A stretch of 64,000 nt of DNA from Synechococcus sp. WH 8109 (GTDB taxonomy: Bacteria > Cyanobacteriota > Cyanobacteriia > PCC-6307 > Cyanobiaceae): contig NZ_CP006882.1 of NCBI RefSeq assembly GCF_000161795.2, forward strand, positions 310,001-374,000, read 5' to 3'. The position numbers and the translations under genes are program-made. Below are positions 10,901-19,221 of the stretch, one piece after another (within the stretch, counting starts at the first letter, position 1; each line of letters opens with the position of its first letter). Under the pieces are notes generated by a model that worked only from the letters and a program-made list of their open reading frames with translations, did no database searches and was not told the DNA's origin.

Positions 10901-11035
10901 GCGGGTGGGAGCAAGGGGCGGAAGATCCTCCAGCCCCAGGCCGAACAATGCCGTGCAGCCCGCTAAGAGGATCAGCAGGCTGCAGACGACCGTGAGAACC
11001 GGCCGCCGAAGAAACGGCTGGGAGATCGACCGCAC
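7919..11035 (-). CDS. RND-family (AcrB-like, HAE1 type) efflux transporter
   Basis: 1038 aa, full length for an AcrB-type inner-membrane pump. It has an N-terminal anchor helix, two large periplasmic loops and two blocks of transmembrane helices. The proton-relay motif is present in TM4 (GIVVDDAIVV), and the partner lysine lies in TM10 (SLAAKNGILIVEF). This supports a drug/proton antiporter rather than a metal pump (CusA type) or SecDF. The start is a GTG at 11035, with an in-frame stop just upstream. No membrane-fusion or TolC-like partner is encoded next to it, so partners would have to come from elsewhere. The cupin gene follows on the same strand with a gap of about 40 bp. Confidence 0.92.
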   Translation of the reverse strand: MRSISQPFLRRPVLTVVCSLLILLAGCTALFGLGLEDLPPLAPTRVSVSASFPAASPEVVEQSVTRVLEQQLNGLEGVESISSTSRQGGASISLRFNAGDPELNAIKVQNEVNLASRRLPQAVTRQGLRVRRSSEDLLMILGFSHPPDQYVHTFLAGWLDQTLRDALLSTPGIGDVRIFGSSELSFRLWLDPQRLVQTNLTPGDVSQALAEQNVLAAVGSIGAAPVPAGQVLSLPVEAEGRLRSQSDFENLVLRRLDNGGLLRLKDVGRVALGQRNYGREAMNLAGERSVAVGIYQRDGANALEVSRAIKRKLKHLEASFPPGIEHSMIVDVADTVQANLDRTFITLRDAVLLVLVVLVLFLGRWRLALIPGLAVPVALVGSLSLVKLSGSNLNSLILFGLVLATGIVVDDAIVVSEDIAGRIERGTPPEQAAEDAMAELATAVVATSLVLAAVFLPVLLIPGSIGRLYQPIALAISGAILFSTLNALSFTPMACARVLGPGGGRLPGAIGKLSRWLRQGMQTLQSQYAKQLEHWLQRKQRIALLLLSGLVITASGLAVMPTAFIPDDDQGQIRGYFTLPDGASLERSVAVMDNIRRVVSEEPLVRTGNFYAGSSFGQSGEDRGSFYLRLQPLKDRPGKEQSSNAIKRRLHRKIQQRVGDARVVLITPPTVRGFSSESGLSLELLDRSGGQLSLEQFGKVAQNFIQTAKATDRFERVSTRFDANFPRWRLELDRDQLAALDLDYGTTLREIGTAFGGRYIDDTYDAGGIRSIFLQLEGSERRRPEDLTGLMVRNRSRELVSVASVANLTLEEGVNNIRHFGLNRAIRITAIPAPKVSSGEAIDALTQAGDRIGGSNIGLAFTGLALEEQRAGQVTWVLFALGVTVVYLLLAALYESFIDPLIILLTVPMALLGALIGLKLRGLPLDVYGQMGLLVLVSLAAKNGILIVEFANQRMAAGLALHDAVVDAAVNRMRPILLTAVTSLAGFLPLLFAQGMGAASRVSIGTVVFSGLLVASLLSLFAVPAVYLVLKRARRPTA

Positions 11036-11069
11036 CGGGGCGTCTCAAATGTGAATGAATCCTGCCAGG

Positions 11070-11108
11070 AAAAATCCCCCGGCTGCCTGATTCCAGGTAG
11101 CCGGGGGA
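11070..11108 (-). terminator. Intrinsic terminator of psaI-psaL
   Basis: Read on the minus strand, TCCCCCGGCTACCTG pairs with CAGGCAGCCGGGGGA (15 bp including one G-U pair) around a 4-nt loop, followed by a T-run. It lies 35 bp after the psaL stop. Confidence 0.9.
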
Positions 11109-11143
11109 TGAATGAATTCGGTTGGCTGTCTCGGTAGCTGGCT

Positions 11144-11635
11144 TCAGCCAACGCTCCAGACACCAGCAGCGATCTTGAACAGTTCCTGTACGTGGACGGT
11201 GTTGCAGAGGAACCAGGCGAAAACGGCACCGCCGCAACCACCGAGCCAGAACCCACTGGTGAAGTCAGCCCAACCGGTGCGGGTGAACAGGTCGGCGGGG
11301 GGGTTCTCAACCGTCACATCCGAAGGGGGGATGTTGGGTTGCTTGCCGGGCTGGTTGTAAAGCAGGAACAGCAAGCTGAGGATGTGCACAGCGCCAATGG
11401 CAGCCAACAGGCCAGCGGTTTGCTGATACTCAGTGGCACGTAGAGGACCACAGATGGTGAAGGGGCCGTAGAGCAGATAACCGAAGGCTGCACCGGTTTC
11501 CAGGCCGCGGAAGTTCGGGGAAATCCCGGGGCGGTACAGGGGCAGATTGTTGATCAGGCCTTTGATGAAATAGCCGCTGTTGACGGGTGTCGCAAGGTTG
11601 CCGACGCAGGGATCAGCAGCAGGAGTGACGGTCAT
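11144..11635 (-). CDS. psaL: Photosystem I reaction centre subunit XI
   Basis: PsaL, 163 aa, is the subunit at the centre of the PSI trimer and is needed for trimerisation. Family features are visible: [25 protein letters not shown] at the N-terminus, followed by the hydrophobic segments containing [19 protein letters not shown] and the C-terminal [16 protein letters not shown]. It is the second gene of a psaI-psaL unit, with 43 bp between the genes, and it ends at a strong terminator. Confidence 0.97.
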   Translation of the reverse strand: MTVTPAADPCVGNLATPVNSGYFIKGLINNLPLYRPGISPNFRGLETGAAFGYLLYGPFTICGPLRATEYQQTAGLLAAIGAVHILSLLFLLYNQPGKQPNIPPSDVTVENPPADLFTRTGWADFTSGFWLGGCGGAVFAWFLCNTVHVQELFKIAAGVWSVG

Positions 11636-11678
11636 GGGTTACGAGTGCTGAGGGGTTGAAACGGTCCGCAAGTCGCGG

Positions 11679-11795
11679 TCACTCCGCAGCTGTGATCACT
11701 CGACCAACAAGGACGATGAACACTGCGGGGAAAACGATTCCGGTGATGGGCACGAAAATCGCAGGCAGCCAGGCAGCAGCGAAATCTCCAGTCAT
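11679..11795 (-). CDS. psaI: Photosystem I subunit VIII
   Basis: PsaI, 38 aa, a single-helix PSI subunit that contacts PsaL at the trimer interface. The sequence MTGDFAAAWLPAIFVPITG followed by a hydrophobic helix is typical. The start at 11795 is chosen over a longer upstream in-frame ATG (11870), because the 38-residue product matches the family and the upstream residues do not. It is co-directional with psaL, which follows after 43 bp. Confidence 0.95.
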   Translation of the reverse strand: MTGDFAAAWLPAIFVPITGIVFPAVFIVLVGRVITAAE

Positions 11796-11885
11796 GTCGA
11801 GGCCAAAAGCTTCGCAGCTACTGTAAGTAGGTCCGTTCTGACGGCCTGCTTTAGGCCCCAACGGCGACATAAAAGTTCAATCCGC

Positions 11886-12353
11886 ATGCAGAACGTTCTC
11901 CTCCCCGGTGCTGTCGTGCTGCTCACGGTGGTGCTCTGGTTGCGTAGGAAGCCGGTGAAGCCGATGCTTTCCAGCACGGATGCCAGCCGTGTCGCAGAGA
12001 TCAATCGTGCCCAGCTGGAACTGGTGATTCAGCCTGCCGCTGATGGGGAATCCGTCGATGCTTCCCTGGAGTCCTGGACGGCGCCGACCAGTCCCCTGGA
12101 GCGTCTTGCCCTGGAGCGCCGCCTCAAGGCCGATATGGAGGCTGGCCCCGAGGAGCGTTTGCGCGCCGTATGTTTGGCCGCCCGATGGGGGCACCGTTCG
12201 GCTCTGCCCCTGCTGCGTCAAGCGCTGCGGGACAGCGATACGCGTGTGGTGGAAGCAGCTGCTGCTGCGATCGCACCGTTCCGCGGCGCGCCGGCCGCTG
12301 CTCAGACTCGTCAGCCGGCCCGGCCGCCGCGCAACGTTTCGCGGATGCGATAA
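11886..12353 (+). CDS. Conserved hypothetical protein with HEAT-like helical repeat
   Basis: 155 aa. One N-terminal hydrophobic segment (LLPGAVVLLTVVLWL) may be a membrane anchor. The middle contains a HEAT-like pair of helices (RLRAVCLAARWGHRSALPLL ... DTRVVEAAAAAIAPF), and the tail is basic and low in complexity. Function is unknown. It is divergent from psaI with 90 bp between starts, and its 3' end overlaps the convergent glycosyltransferase gene by 43 bp. Confidence 0.65.
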   Translation: MQNVLLPGAVVLLTVVLWLRRKPVKPMLSSTDASRVAEINRAQLELVIQPAADGESVDASLESWTAPTSPLERLALERRLKADMEAGPEERLRAVCLAARWGHRSALPLLRQALRDSDTRVVEAAAAAIAPFRGAPAAAQTRQPARPPRNVSRMR

Positions 12354-13273
12354 ATCGGTCGGTCCTGGCTTTCGTGGTACGTGCGGATCAGCAGTTCGCC
12401 TAGAAGCCCGAAGCAGAAAAGTTGAATGCCTGCTAGGCCAAGCACCACCGCCAGGGTGAGCAGTGGGCGATTTGCAATGTCGCCTCCCATCACCTTGATC
12501 AATAAGAGATAGGTGCTGGTGATCAGGCTGGCGGCGATGGCCAGCAGTCCACCGAAGCCGAACACGTACATCGGCCGGGTCAGAAAACGCTTCATGAACC
12601 AGACGGTGAGCAGATCCATCAGCACACGGAAGGTACGATCGATCCCGTACTTGCTGCTGCCGAACTGACGCGCCCGGTGGTTCACCTTTACTTCGGTGAT
12701 CCGTGCACCCTCTATGAAGGCCAGGGCGGGAAGAAAGCGATGCAGCTCTCCATAGAGCCGCATGTCTGAGAGCACCTCGCGTCGATAGGCCTTCAGGGAG
12801 CAGCCGTAGTCATGCAGCCGCACCCCAGTCACCCGGCCGATCAAGCGGTTGGCGATCCGGGAAGGAAGTTTGCGCTGGAGAGCGGCGTCCTGGCGCTGAT
12901 GGCGCCAGCCACTGACGAGGTCATACCCCTCTCGCAGTTTGGCCAGCAGCATGGGGATGTCGGCCGGATCGTTCTGAAGATCTCCATCGAGGCTGACGAT
13001 CACCTCTGCGCCAGCCACATCAAACCCAGCCGCCATGGCTGCGGTTTGGCCATAGTTCTTCCGCAGCAGCACAGCCACCACCTCGGGAACTTCTGCGCTG
13101 AGCTGGGCCAGCACTTTCGCGGTGCGGTCGCTGGATCCGTCGTCGACCAGGACCAGCTCAAACGTCTCATCGGTTGGACGCAGTGCTGAGAGGAGCTGCT
13201 CAACCAGGTGGGGCAGGCTTTCCTCTTCGTTGTACAGCGGCACCACCACCGAGAGATTCAGGGGTGCACTCAT
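12311..13273 (-). CDS. Family 2 glycosyltransferase with C-terminal membrane helices (DPM1/GtrB-like)
   Basis: 320 aa. The GT2 catalytic domain fills about residues 1-235, with SVVVPLYNEEESLP at the nucleotide-binding start, the VDDGSSDRT loop and the metal-binding DGDLQNDP. Two hydrophobic helices follow at about 236-305. This layout is that of polyprenyl-phosphate glycosyltransferases (GtrB/ArnC/DPMS type), which load a sugar onto undecaprenyl phosphate at the cytoplasmic face of the membrane. The substrate cannot be told from sequence. The nearby NlpC/P60, serine hydrolase and alanine racemase genes suggest an envelope role. Its 3' end overlaps the convergent HEAT-like gene. Confidence 0.9.
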   Translation of the reverse strand: MSAPLNLSVVVPLYNEEESLPHLVEQLLSALRPTDETFELVLVDDGSSDRTAKVLAQLSAEVPEVVAVLLRKNYGQTAAMAAGFDVAGAEVIVSLDGDLQNDPADIPMLLAKLREGYDLVSGWRHQRQDAALQRKLPSRIANRLIGRVTGVRLHDYGCSLKAYRREVLSDMRLYGELHRFLPALAFIEGARITEVKVNHRARQFGSSKYGIDRTFRVLMDLLTVWFMKRFLTRPMYVFGFGGLLAIAASLITSTYLLLIKVMGGDIANRPLLTLAVVLGLAGIQLFCFGLLGELLIRTYHESQDRPIYRIRETLRGGRAG

Positions 13274-13333
13274 GCCGATCGCGCTGCGAGTCGCTCAACT
13301 TAAGCAGGGGGCCGGTTAATCCGGCTGACTGCG

Positions 13334-14062
13334 TCAGGAGAGATGCGATCCGTCATGGCAACGCACCACACGGCCTGCGCCGCGGAATTCAGCCCTGTAG
13401 TGGCACGCCACCGGGTGCTGATCGCTGCTGTGAAGGCTGTCGATGCCGATCCCATTGCGCCCATGGTCCTTGCCTGAGCTATGGCGGTAGCGGCCATCGC
13501 CGAGATGGAGCCCCACATGGGTGCAACGCCGGCGTGTGCCAAAGAACAGCAGATCTCCCGGGCGCAGCAGGCTGGGATCGTCGGGGAGAGCGGCCACAGG
13601 TTGGCAGAATCGCTCCTGCTGGTAGGCATCTCGCGGAATCCAAATGCCCTGGCTAGCGAAGGCCATCTGCATCAGACCGGAACAATCCATGTCCGGTTCT
13701 GTGGTGCCTCCCCAGAGGTAGACATTGCGACGTTTGTGGGCAGTTTCGCTCCAGGCGAGAACGCCGGGCAGTCGTCGTTCAATCTCCGAGGAGCTCAGCG
13801 GCGACGGTCGCCAGGCTGCGCATCGCTCAGCTCGCCCCAGAACCGCCTCGAGTTCGAGCCAGCAGCGGTAGCCATCCTCCAGCAGCTGAACAGCGATCCT
13901 CTTGCGCCGCCTCTCCAGAATGCGAAAGCGGCGTCCATGACAGGCCTGGGTGGTCAGATTCGCGCCGGCAGATCGCGAATAACCATTCACGTCAGCGCAC
14001 AGCTGCCAACAGGAGCCCATCTGAATCAGGTCCGGGGCCAGCAGGGTGCCTAACGTCGCCAT
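13334..14062 (-). CDS. NlpC/P60-family peptidoglycan endopeptidase
   Basis: 242 aa. The C-terminal NlpC/P60 domain has the catalytic Cys127 in MDCSGLMQ, His182 in THVGLHLG and a third polar residue at His194. The N-terminal ~80 residues look like an SH3b-type domain. This matches the cyanobacterial gamma-D-glutamyl-L-diamino-acid endopeptidases (AvPCP/NpPCP), which cut stem peptides of peptidoglycan. No clear signal peptide is present, so it may act on recycled muropeptides in the cytoplasm. It is divergent from the beta-lactamase-like gene, with 17 bp between start codons. Confidence 0.88.
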   Translation of the reverse strand: MATLGTLLAPDLIQMGSCWQLCADVNGYSRSAGANLTTQACHGRRFRILERRRKRIAVQLLEDGYRCWLELEAVLGRAERCAAWRPSPLSSSEIERRLPGVLAWSETAHKRRNVYLWGGTTEPDMDCSGLMQMAFASQGIWIPRDAYQQERFCQPVAALPDDPSLLRPGDLLFFGTRRRCTHVGLHLGDGRYRHSSGKDHGRNGIGIDSLHSSDQHPVACHYRAEFRGAGRVVRCHDGSHLS

Positions 14063-14079
14063 GGCCCAATCGAATCGCT

Positions 14080-14994
14080 ATGGCGTTCTACCGTCCCGAT
14101 CCCGCAATGGCGGCTCGGCTTGAGGCGGCCCTCGATGGGCTCGATGCCGACGGTCGCCCGGGGCTGCGCAACAGCCTTGCGATCACCTGGGTGCAGTACG
14201 ACGACGCTGCACCGGAGGCGGGTCAGGGCCGCGGTGCTTCTTGGAACCAAGACCGGATCCTCTATCCGGCCAGCGTGGTGAAGCTGTTTTATGCCGTCGC
14301 CGTTGAGCAGTGGCTGCAACGGGACCTGATCCCTGAGAGCGACGAATTGCGGCGCGCGATGTGCGACATGATCGCCGACTCCAGCAACGATGCCACGGGG
14401 CTTGTGGTTGATCTGCTCACAGGCACCACCAGCGGCCCTGCCCTCCATGGCGAACGCTGGGAGCTTTGGACGCGGCAGCGTCGCTTGATCAATGGCTGGT
14501 TGCAGAGCCTGGCCTGGCCAGAACTGGAGGCGGTGAATTGCTGCCAGAAGACCTGGGGTGATGGTCCCTATGGCCGGGAGAAAATGTTCTATGGAGCCGA
14601 CAACGGCAACCGCAATGGCTTGTCTACGGTTGCGACAGCCCGGATGCTGGAGGCGGTGATGACCGGTGCGGTGGTGTCGCCACCGGCCTGTCGTCGGCTG
14701 CAGGGTCTGTTGCGGCGCTCGCTCGATCAAAAGCAGCGTCGCGCTGATCCTGAAAACCAGGTAGATGGCTTTCTCGGCGAGGGCCTGCCTGAGGATGCTC
14801 TGCTGTGGAGTAAGGCCGGCTGGATGAGTCAGGCCCGTCATGACGCCGCCTGGTTCCAGGGGTCCGAACAACAGTCGCCCAGCCTGCTGGTGGTGTTCAC
14901 CACGGGGCCTGATCGCGCCAGGGACGCATACCTTTTGCCGGAGCTGGCACGACAACTCAACCTGTTCACCAGCTCCGAGGAGCCGGCGGATTGA
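14080..14994 (+). CDS. Class A beta-lactamase-like serine hydrolase
   Basis: 304 aa with the penicillin-binding fold motifs: SxxK as S65-V-V-K68 (YPASVVKLFY), SxN as S101-S-N103, and K245-A-G in place of KTG. Homologues are often called beta-lactamase class A or penamidase. No signal peptide is visible, which argues against a secreted resistance enzyme and suggests a peptidase or esterase role in cell-wall turnover. The altered third motif leaves activity open. It shares a 17-bp divergent control region with the NlpC/P60 gene. Confidence 0.82.
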   Translation: MAFYRPDPAMAARLEAALDGLDADGRPGLRNSLAITWVQYDDAAPEAGQGRGASWNQDRILYPASVVKLFYAVAVEQWLQRDLIPESDELRRAMCDMIADSSNDATGLVVDLLTGTTSGPALHGERWELWTRQRRLINGWLQSLAWPELEAVNCCQKTWGDGPYGREKMFYGADNGNRNGLSTVATARMLEAVMTGAVVSPPACRRLQGLLRRSLDQKQRRADPENQVDGFLGEGLPEDALLWSKAGWMSQARHDAAWFQGSEQQSPSLLVVFTTGPDRARDAYLLPELARQLNLFTSSEEPAD

Positions 14995-15010
14995 GTCAAT
15001 GAACTTGGAA

Positions 15011-15099
15011 CGGAGAGGGAGGGATTCGAACCCTCGACAGAAGTTGCCTCCTGTAACTCCTTAGCAGGGAGCCGCTTTCAACCACTCAGCCACCTCTCC
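15011..15099 (-). tRNA. tRNA-Ser(GCU)
   Basis: An 89-nt class II tRNA. Acceptor stem GGAGAGG/CCTCTCC, anticodon loop CTGCTAA giving GCU (reads AGC/AGU), a long variable arm as expected for serine, and T-loop GGTTCGAATCC. CCA is not encoded. Confidence 0.95.
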
Positions 15100-15136
15100 A
15101 GCGGCGCACCCAGAGTACCAAGTGCTCGGCAGTTGT

Positions 15137-16267
15137 TCAGACTTCAACGCGGGGCAGACGTCGTTTGAAACCACAGAGGATCTCCCAGGGAATCGAGCCG
15201 CAGTGGTTGCTCCAGCTTTGAGGGCTTACTTCCAGATCACCGTCCTGGCCCAGCAGCGTGACGATGTCGCCTTGCTCCAGCTCAGCTGCATCGGTGGCAT
15301 CCAGCAGGAGCTGGTCCATGGTGATGGCTCCCACCTGAGGCAGCTGGCGATTGCGATGCAGGGCGTGAATGCGTCCGCTGAGGGACCGCAGAACACCATC
15401 GGCATAGCCGATCCCCACCACCGCAAGTCGAGTGGGGCGCTCTGTGATGAAGCGGTGGCCGTAACTGACTCCAGTGCCGGCGGGCACCTCGCGGATCAGG
15501 CTGACCCGGGCACGAACCGCCAGGGCGGGTTGTAGGGGAATGACGTTGCTCAGATGACTGGCGGGGGCATGGCCGTACAGGGCCAACCCAACGCGCACGA
15601 GGTCGTGGTGCAGCTCCCGGTTGAGCAGGGTTCCTGCCGAGTTGGCCAGATGGCGGGTGATGCCGGCACCCGCTTGGGGCAGGGCCGCGAGCATGCTCAC
15701 GAAGCGCTCCTGCTGGAGGCTGGTCAAGGCATCGTTCGGCTCATCGGCACAGGCCAGATGGCTGTAGATGCCCTCCAGATTGAGATGTTCCAGGCTCTCC
15801 AGCTCCGCCGCGGTCTGATGTCCCTCGCTGAGGGAGCAGCCCAGCCGTGCCATGCCGGTGTCGATCTTCAATTGCACGTCGAAACATCGACCGCTGTCGG
15901 CAGCCAGAGCGTTGCAGAGCTGGGCCTCCCTGAGGCTGCTCAGGGTGGGCATCAACCCCCAGTGCAGGCAGGTGCGCAGGTCGTCCGGTTTATTGAGGTT
16001 GCTGAGCAACAGCACTGGTGCCTCCAGGCCGGCCCGCCGCAGTTCAAGACCTTCCTGCAGCGTGGCCACGCCAAGGCTGGTGGCTCCACCCTGAAGGGCA
16101 GCCCGTGCCACTGTCTCGGCGCCGTGGCCGTAGCCATCTGCCTTCACCACCGCCATCAGTTGGGTGCGAGGGCCGAGGTGCTGGCAGAGAGCCCTGGCGT
16201 TGCCCCGAATCGCTGCAGGTGAAACTTCCACCCAGGCGCGCTGACGTGGATTCAGCTCCGGAATCAC
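15137..16267 (-). CDS. alr: Alanine racemase
   Basis: 376 aa, a PLP-dependent enzyme interconverting L- and D-alanine for peptidoglycan synthesis. The PLP lysine is Lys42 in AVVKADGYGHG; the second catalytic base, a tyrosine, is in GVSYGHRF, and the KIDTGMARLGC segment is conserved. Length is usual for the family (360-390 aa). It stands alone on the minus strand between tRNA-Ser and the divergent HNH gene. Confidence 0.97.
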   Translation of the reverse strand: MIPELNPRQRAWVEVSPAAIRGNARALCQHLGPRTQLMAVVKADGYGHGAETVARAALQGGATSLGVATLQEGLELRRAGLEAPVLLLSNLNKPDDLRTCLHWGLMPTLSSLREAQLCNALAADSGRCFDVQLKIDTGMARLGCSLSEGHQTAAELESLEHLNLEGIYSHLACADEPNDALTSLQQERFVSMLAALPQAGAGITRHLANSAGTLLNRELHHDLVRVGLALYGHAPASHLSNVIPLQPALAVRARVSLIREVPAGTGVSYGHRFITERPTRLAVVGIGYADGVLRSLSGRIHALHRNRQLPQVGAITMDQLLLDATDAAELEQGDIVTLLGQDGDLEVSPQSWSNHCGSIPWEILCGFKRRLPRVEV

Positions 16268-16336
16268 AGGCGGTGCTCGGCGCTACCGAGACAGCTTCAC
16301 ATCGCCGATAGCATGATCATTATTGAGTGAGCTGGC

Positions 16337-16837
16337 ATGGGCCAGGTTCTCGTTCTCAATGCGTCCTACGAGCCGCTCAATATCACGACCTGGAGACGGG
16401 CTGTGGTGATGATGCTGAAGGGTAAGGCCGAGAGTCTGGAACACGACCCCTATCGGCAATTGCGTCAAGGAACCCACCTGCCAACGGTCATCCGCCTGCG
16501 GCAGTACGTCCGCGTTCCATTTCGTCAGCTGCCCCTGACGCGTCGCAACCTCTTCCAGCGGGACAACCACACCTGCCAGTACTGCGGCAGTCGTGACAAT
16601 CAATTGTCCATCGACCATGTGATGCCCCGCAGTCGGGGAGGTAGCGACACCTGGGAGAACGTGACCACGGCTTGCCTCAGCTGCAATGTGCGCAAGGGCA
16701 ATCGAACTCCGAAGGAAGCCGCCATGCCTCTGCGCCATGTCCCGCGGCGACCGGCCAGCAGCCTCAGTTTTGAGGCCCGGCGCCAGATCCATTCCGGTCA
16801 TCACCAGGAATGGGCGAAGTACGTAATAGGTGCTTGA
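16337..16837 (+). CDS. HNH-endonuclease domain protein
   Basis: 166 aa. An HNH domain occupies about residues 75-125: CQYCGSRDNQLSIDHVMPRS, then WENVTTACLSCNVRKGNR, with two Cys pairs to bind a structural zinc. The N-terminus (MGQVLVLNASYEPLNITTWR) is the usual opening of a compact cyanobacterial and bacterial family annotated as HNH endonuclease. Its biological target is unknown. It is a standalone core-genome gene, not linked to an intron or phage here, and it converges on prfA with 3 bp between stops. Confidence 0.9.
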   Translation: MGQVLVLNASYEPLNITTWRRAVVMMLKGKAESLEHDPYRQLRQGTHLPTVIRLRQYVRVPFRQLPLTRRNLFQRDNHTCQYCGSRDNQLSIDHVMPRSRGGSDTWENVTTACLSCNVRKGNRTPKEAAMPLRHVPRRPASSLSFEARRQIHSGHHQEWAKYVIGA

Positions 16838-16840
16838 CCG

Positions 16841-17938
16841 TCAGGCCTCGGCCTCATCGCTCAGAGCTTCGAGTTTCTGACGTTGCTCTTCGGCGATGCA
16901 GGCACCGATCAGGTCCTCCAATTGGCCCTCCAGAACAGGTTCCAGGGTGAAGTTTCGGCCCAGCCGGTGATCGGTGGTTCGGTTGTCTTTGTAGTTGTAG
17001 GTGCGGATTTTTTCGGAGCGGTCACCACTGCCCACCTGGGCGCGTCGGTCGCTGCTTTCGCGTTCTGCAGCAGCCGCCTGCTCCCGCTCCAACAATTTGG
17101 CGCGCAGGATCTCCAGGGCCCTTTCCCGGTTCTGCAGCTGGGAGCGTTCCTGGGTGCAGAACACGCGGATGCCTGTGGGTTTGTGGAGAAGGTCCACGGC
17201 TGTTTCCACCTTGTTGACGTTCTGACCTCCAGCACCGCCTGAACGCGCCGTGCTGATGTCGAGATCCTTCGGGTCGAGCTGTACTTCCACGGCATCGGCT
17301 TCCGGCATCACGGCCACCGTGGCTGTTGAGGTGTGGACCCGACCCTGGGATTCCGTGGCCGGGACCCGTTGCACCCGATGTACTCCCGCTTCAAATTTCA
17401 GTTGGCTGTAGACGCTTTCGCCACGCACCGACAGGATCAGTTCGCGAAATCCGCCCAGGTCGGCCTCGGTGCAGCTCATGGATTGCACAGCCCAGCCCAC
17501 TTTCTGGCTGTAACGCTCATACATCCGTGCCAGATCACCGGCCCAGAGACAGGCCTCGTCGCCGCCTGCACCGGCACGAATTTCCAGCATCACACTGCGC
17601 TCATCTCGGGGATCCCGCGGCAGCAGAGCCAGGGTGAGCCGCTCCGTCAGCGTTGCGTGCTGTTCCTGGAGGCTGGCCAACTCATCCTGCGCCAGTTCCT
17701 CCATCGCAGCGTCACCGCGACTGTCTTTCAGCAGCTGACGTGCGGAATCACGCTCGGATTCGAGCCTCTGAAGTTCCTCGAAATCGAGCACGAGCGGCTC
17801 AAGTCTTGATCGCTCTCGTGCGATCGATTCAAGCCGCTTCGGATCAGCGGCCACATCCGGATCAGCCAGCTGCCGCTCGAGGTTGCGGAAGCTGGCTGTG
17901 GCTGTTTCCAGCCGTATGAACAAGGTCGAGGCGTCCAT
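16841..17938 (-). CDS. prfA: Peptide chain release factor 1
   Basis: RF1, 365 aa, terminates translation at UAA and UAG. The catalytic GGQ is in [14 protein letters not shown], and the RF1-type codon-recognition PxT appears as PAT in [16 protein letters not shown], which separates it from RF2 (SPF). It is the last gene of the long minus-strand ribosomal cluster, 15 bp after rpmE. Confidence 0.97.
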   Translation of the reverse strand: MDASTLFIRLETATASFRNLERQLADPDVAADPKRLESIARERSRLEPLVLDFEELQRLESERDSARQLLKDSRGDAAMEELAQDELASLQEQHATLTERLTLALLPRDPRDERSVMLEIRAGAGGDEACLWAGDLARMYERYSQKVGWAVQSMSCTEADLGGFRELILSVRGESVYSQLKFEAGVHRVQRVPATESQGRVHTSTATVAVMPEADAVEVQLDPKDLDISTARSGGAGGQNVNKVETAVDLLHKPTGIRVFCTQERSQLQNRERALEILRAKLLEREQAAAAERESSDRRAQVGSGDRSEKIRTYNYKDNRTTDHRLGRNFTLEPVLEGQLEDLIGACIAEEQRQKLEALSDEAEA

Positions 17939-17953
17939 GCCCCGTTCTCACCC

Positions 17954-18205
17954 TCAGGCCTTGGACTCGGCCTTGGCGGAGTCGGCACCTTTTTTCTTGG
18001 TGCCCATGCCGTACTTCTTCATGAAGCGGTCCACTCGACCCTCGGTGTCGAGGATCTTCTGGGTGCCGGTGAAGAAGGGGTGGTTGCCACTCCAGACGTC
18101 GACGTGGATCTCCGGCTGGGTGGCGCCGGTGGTCATGACCACTTCGCCGTTGCAGATCACCTTGGCGTCGGGATACCAGGTGGGATGAATGTCGGGCTTT
18201 GGCAT
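17954..18205 (-). CDS. rpmE: 50S ribosomal protein L31
   Basis: 83 aa. MPKPDIHPTWYPDAKVICNG is the L31 N-terminus, followed by HVDVWSGNHPFFTGTQKI and a Lys-rich tail. The Cys set of zinc-binding L31 is incomplete (a single Cys near the N-terminus), as in the zinc-independent group. It lies between rpsI (9 bp upstream) and prfA. Confidence 0.96.
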   Translation of the reverse strand: MPKPDIHPTWYPDAKVICNGEVVMTTGATQPEIHVDVWSGNHPFFTGTQKILDTEGRVDRFMKKYGMGTKKKGADSAKAESKA

Positions 18206-18214
18206 CGGAAAAAA

Positions 18215-18616
18215 TCAGCGCTTGGAGAACTGAGGAGCCTTACGGGCTTTCTTGAGGCCGTACTTGCGGCGTTCCTTGGCACGGGGGTCGCGGCTGAGGT
18301 GACCTTCCGTCTTCAGGGGCTTGCGGTTGTCGGCAGACAATTCACACAGGGCGCGGGCAGCACCTTGCTTGATGGCGCCGGACTGACCGGTGAGTCCACC
18401 ACCGTGAACGTTGACGAGGATGTCGTACTCACTGCTGAGGCCGAGGGTCTCCAGGGGAGCCTTCACCGCTGCGATGTACGAGGGGTTGTAGTTCAGATAG
18501 TTGTCACCTGGACGACCGTTGATGGTGATCGTTCCATTGCCGGGGACTAGGCGAACACGGGCGACAGAGGTCTTGCGACGACCGGTGCCCCAGTAGACGA
18601 CGGAATTGTTGCTCAT
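18215..18616 (-). CDS. rpsI: 30S ribosomal protein S9
   Basis: 133 aa. [19 protein letters not shown] at the N-terminus and a basic C-terminus ending SKR, the tail that reaches the P-site tRNA in the 30S subunit. Its ATG overlaps the rplM stop (ATGA), so translation is probably coupled with rplM, the usual L13-S9 pair. Confidence 0.98.
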   Translation of the reverse strand: MSNNSVVYWGTGRRKTSVARVRLVPGNGTITINGRPGDNYLNYNPSYIAAVKAPLETLGLSSEYDILVNVHGGGLTGQSGAIKQGAARALCELSADNRKPLKTEGHLSRDPRAKERRKYGLKKARKAPQFSKR

Positions 18617-19065
18617 TGGGCGGATGCGGATGGGTTGAGCTGAAGAGGCTGGGGCTTCTGAGCGGCGTGGGGATGCTCGGTGCCTTTGTAGACCTTGAGC
18701 TTGCGGAACATCTGGCGGCCGAGGGCGTTGTGGGGAAGCATGCCTTTGATGGCCTTCTCCACGATCCGCTCGGGGATCCTTTCCTGCAGAGCCTCGAAGG
18801 TTTCCACCTTCATGCCTCCAGGACGACCGGAGTGACGGCGGTACAGCTTCTGTTGGGGCTTACGGCCGGAGACTTTGATCTTCTCGGCGTTCACGATGAC
18901 GACAAAGTCACCGGTGTCCAGATGGGGGGTGAAGCTGGGGTTGTTCTTGCCACGCAGCACAGCGGCCACTTCAGTGGCCAGACGGCCGAGGGTTTGATTC
19001 TCAGCATCCACCACGTACCACTGGCGGTCGATCGAATCAATCGGGGGGAGAGAGGTCTTGTTCAT
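18613..19065 (-). CDS. rplM: 50S ribosomal protein L13
   Basis: 150 aa. It contains [19 protein letters not shown] and [20 protein letters not shown], both L13 signatures. Start placed at 19065 ([10 protein letters not shown]), giving the family length; an upstream in-frame ATG at 19119 would add 18 residues without family similarity. The gap to truA upstream (19066-19221) is the widest in this half of the cluster and could hold a separate promoter. Confidence 0.97.
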   Translation of the reverse strand: MNKTSLPPIDSIDRQWYVVDAENQTLGRLATEVAAVLRGKNNPSFTPHLDTGDFVVIVNAEKIKVSGRKPQQKLYRRHSGRPGGMKVETFEALQERIPERIVEKAIKGMLPHNALGRQMFRKLKVYKGTEHPHAAQKPQPLQLNPSASAQ

Positions 19066-19221
19066 CGCGCCGGCATGCCGGTTCGTGTATGTCCCGCCTG
19101 AGGCAGCGGAACTGGGCAAAGGGGGTCGGTCCAGAGCTGGACCTGACGGGGCTAAAGATCGAGCTTACTCTTCGGCCCTCCAGCTCCTGTGAGTTGGGCA
19201 GCTTTCGAAGTAGAGGCCCGT

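Noticed and set aside
16337-16837. HNH gene as part of a mobile intron or phage
   Set aside because: GC and codon use match its neighbours, there are no repeats or interrupted genes beside it, and the family is a common chromosomal one.
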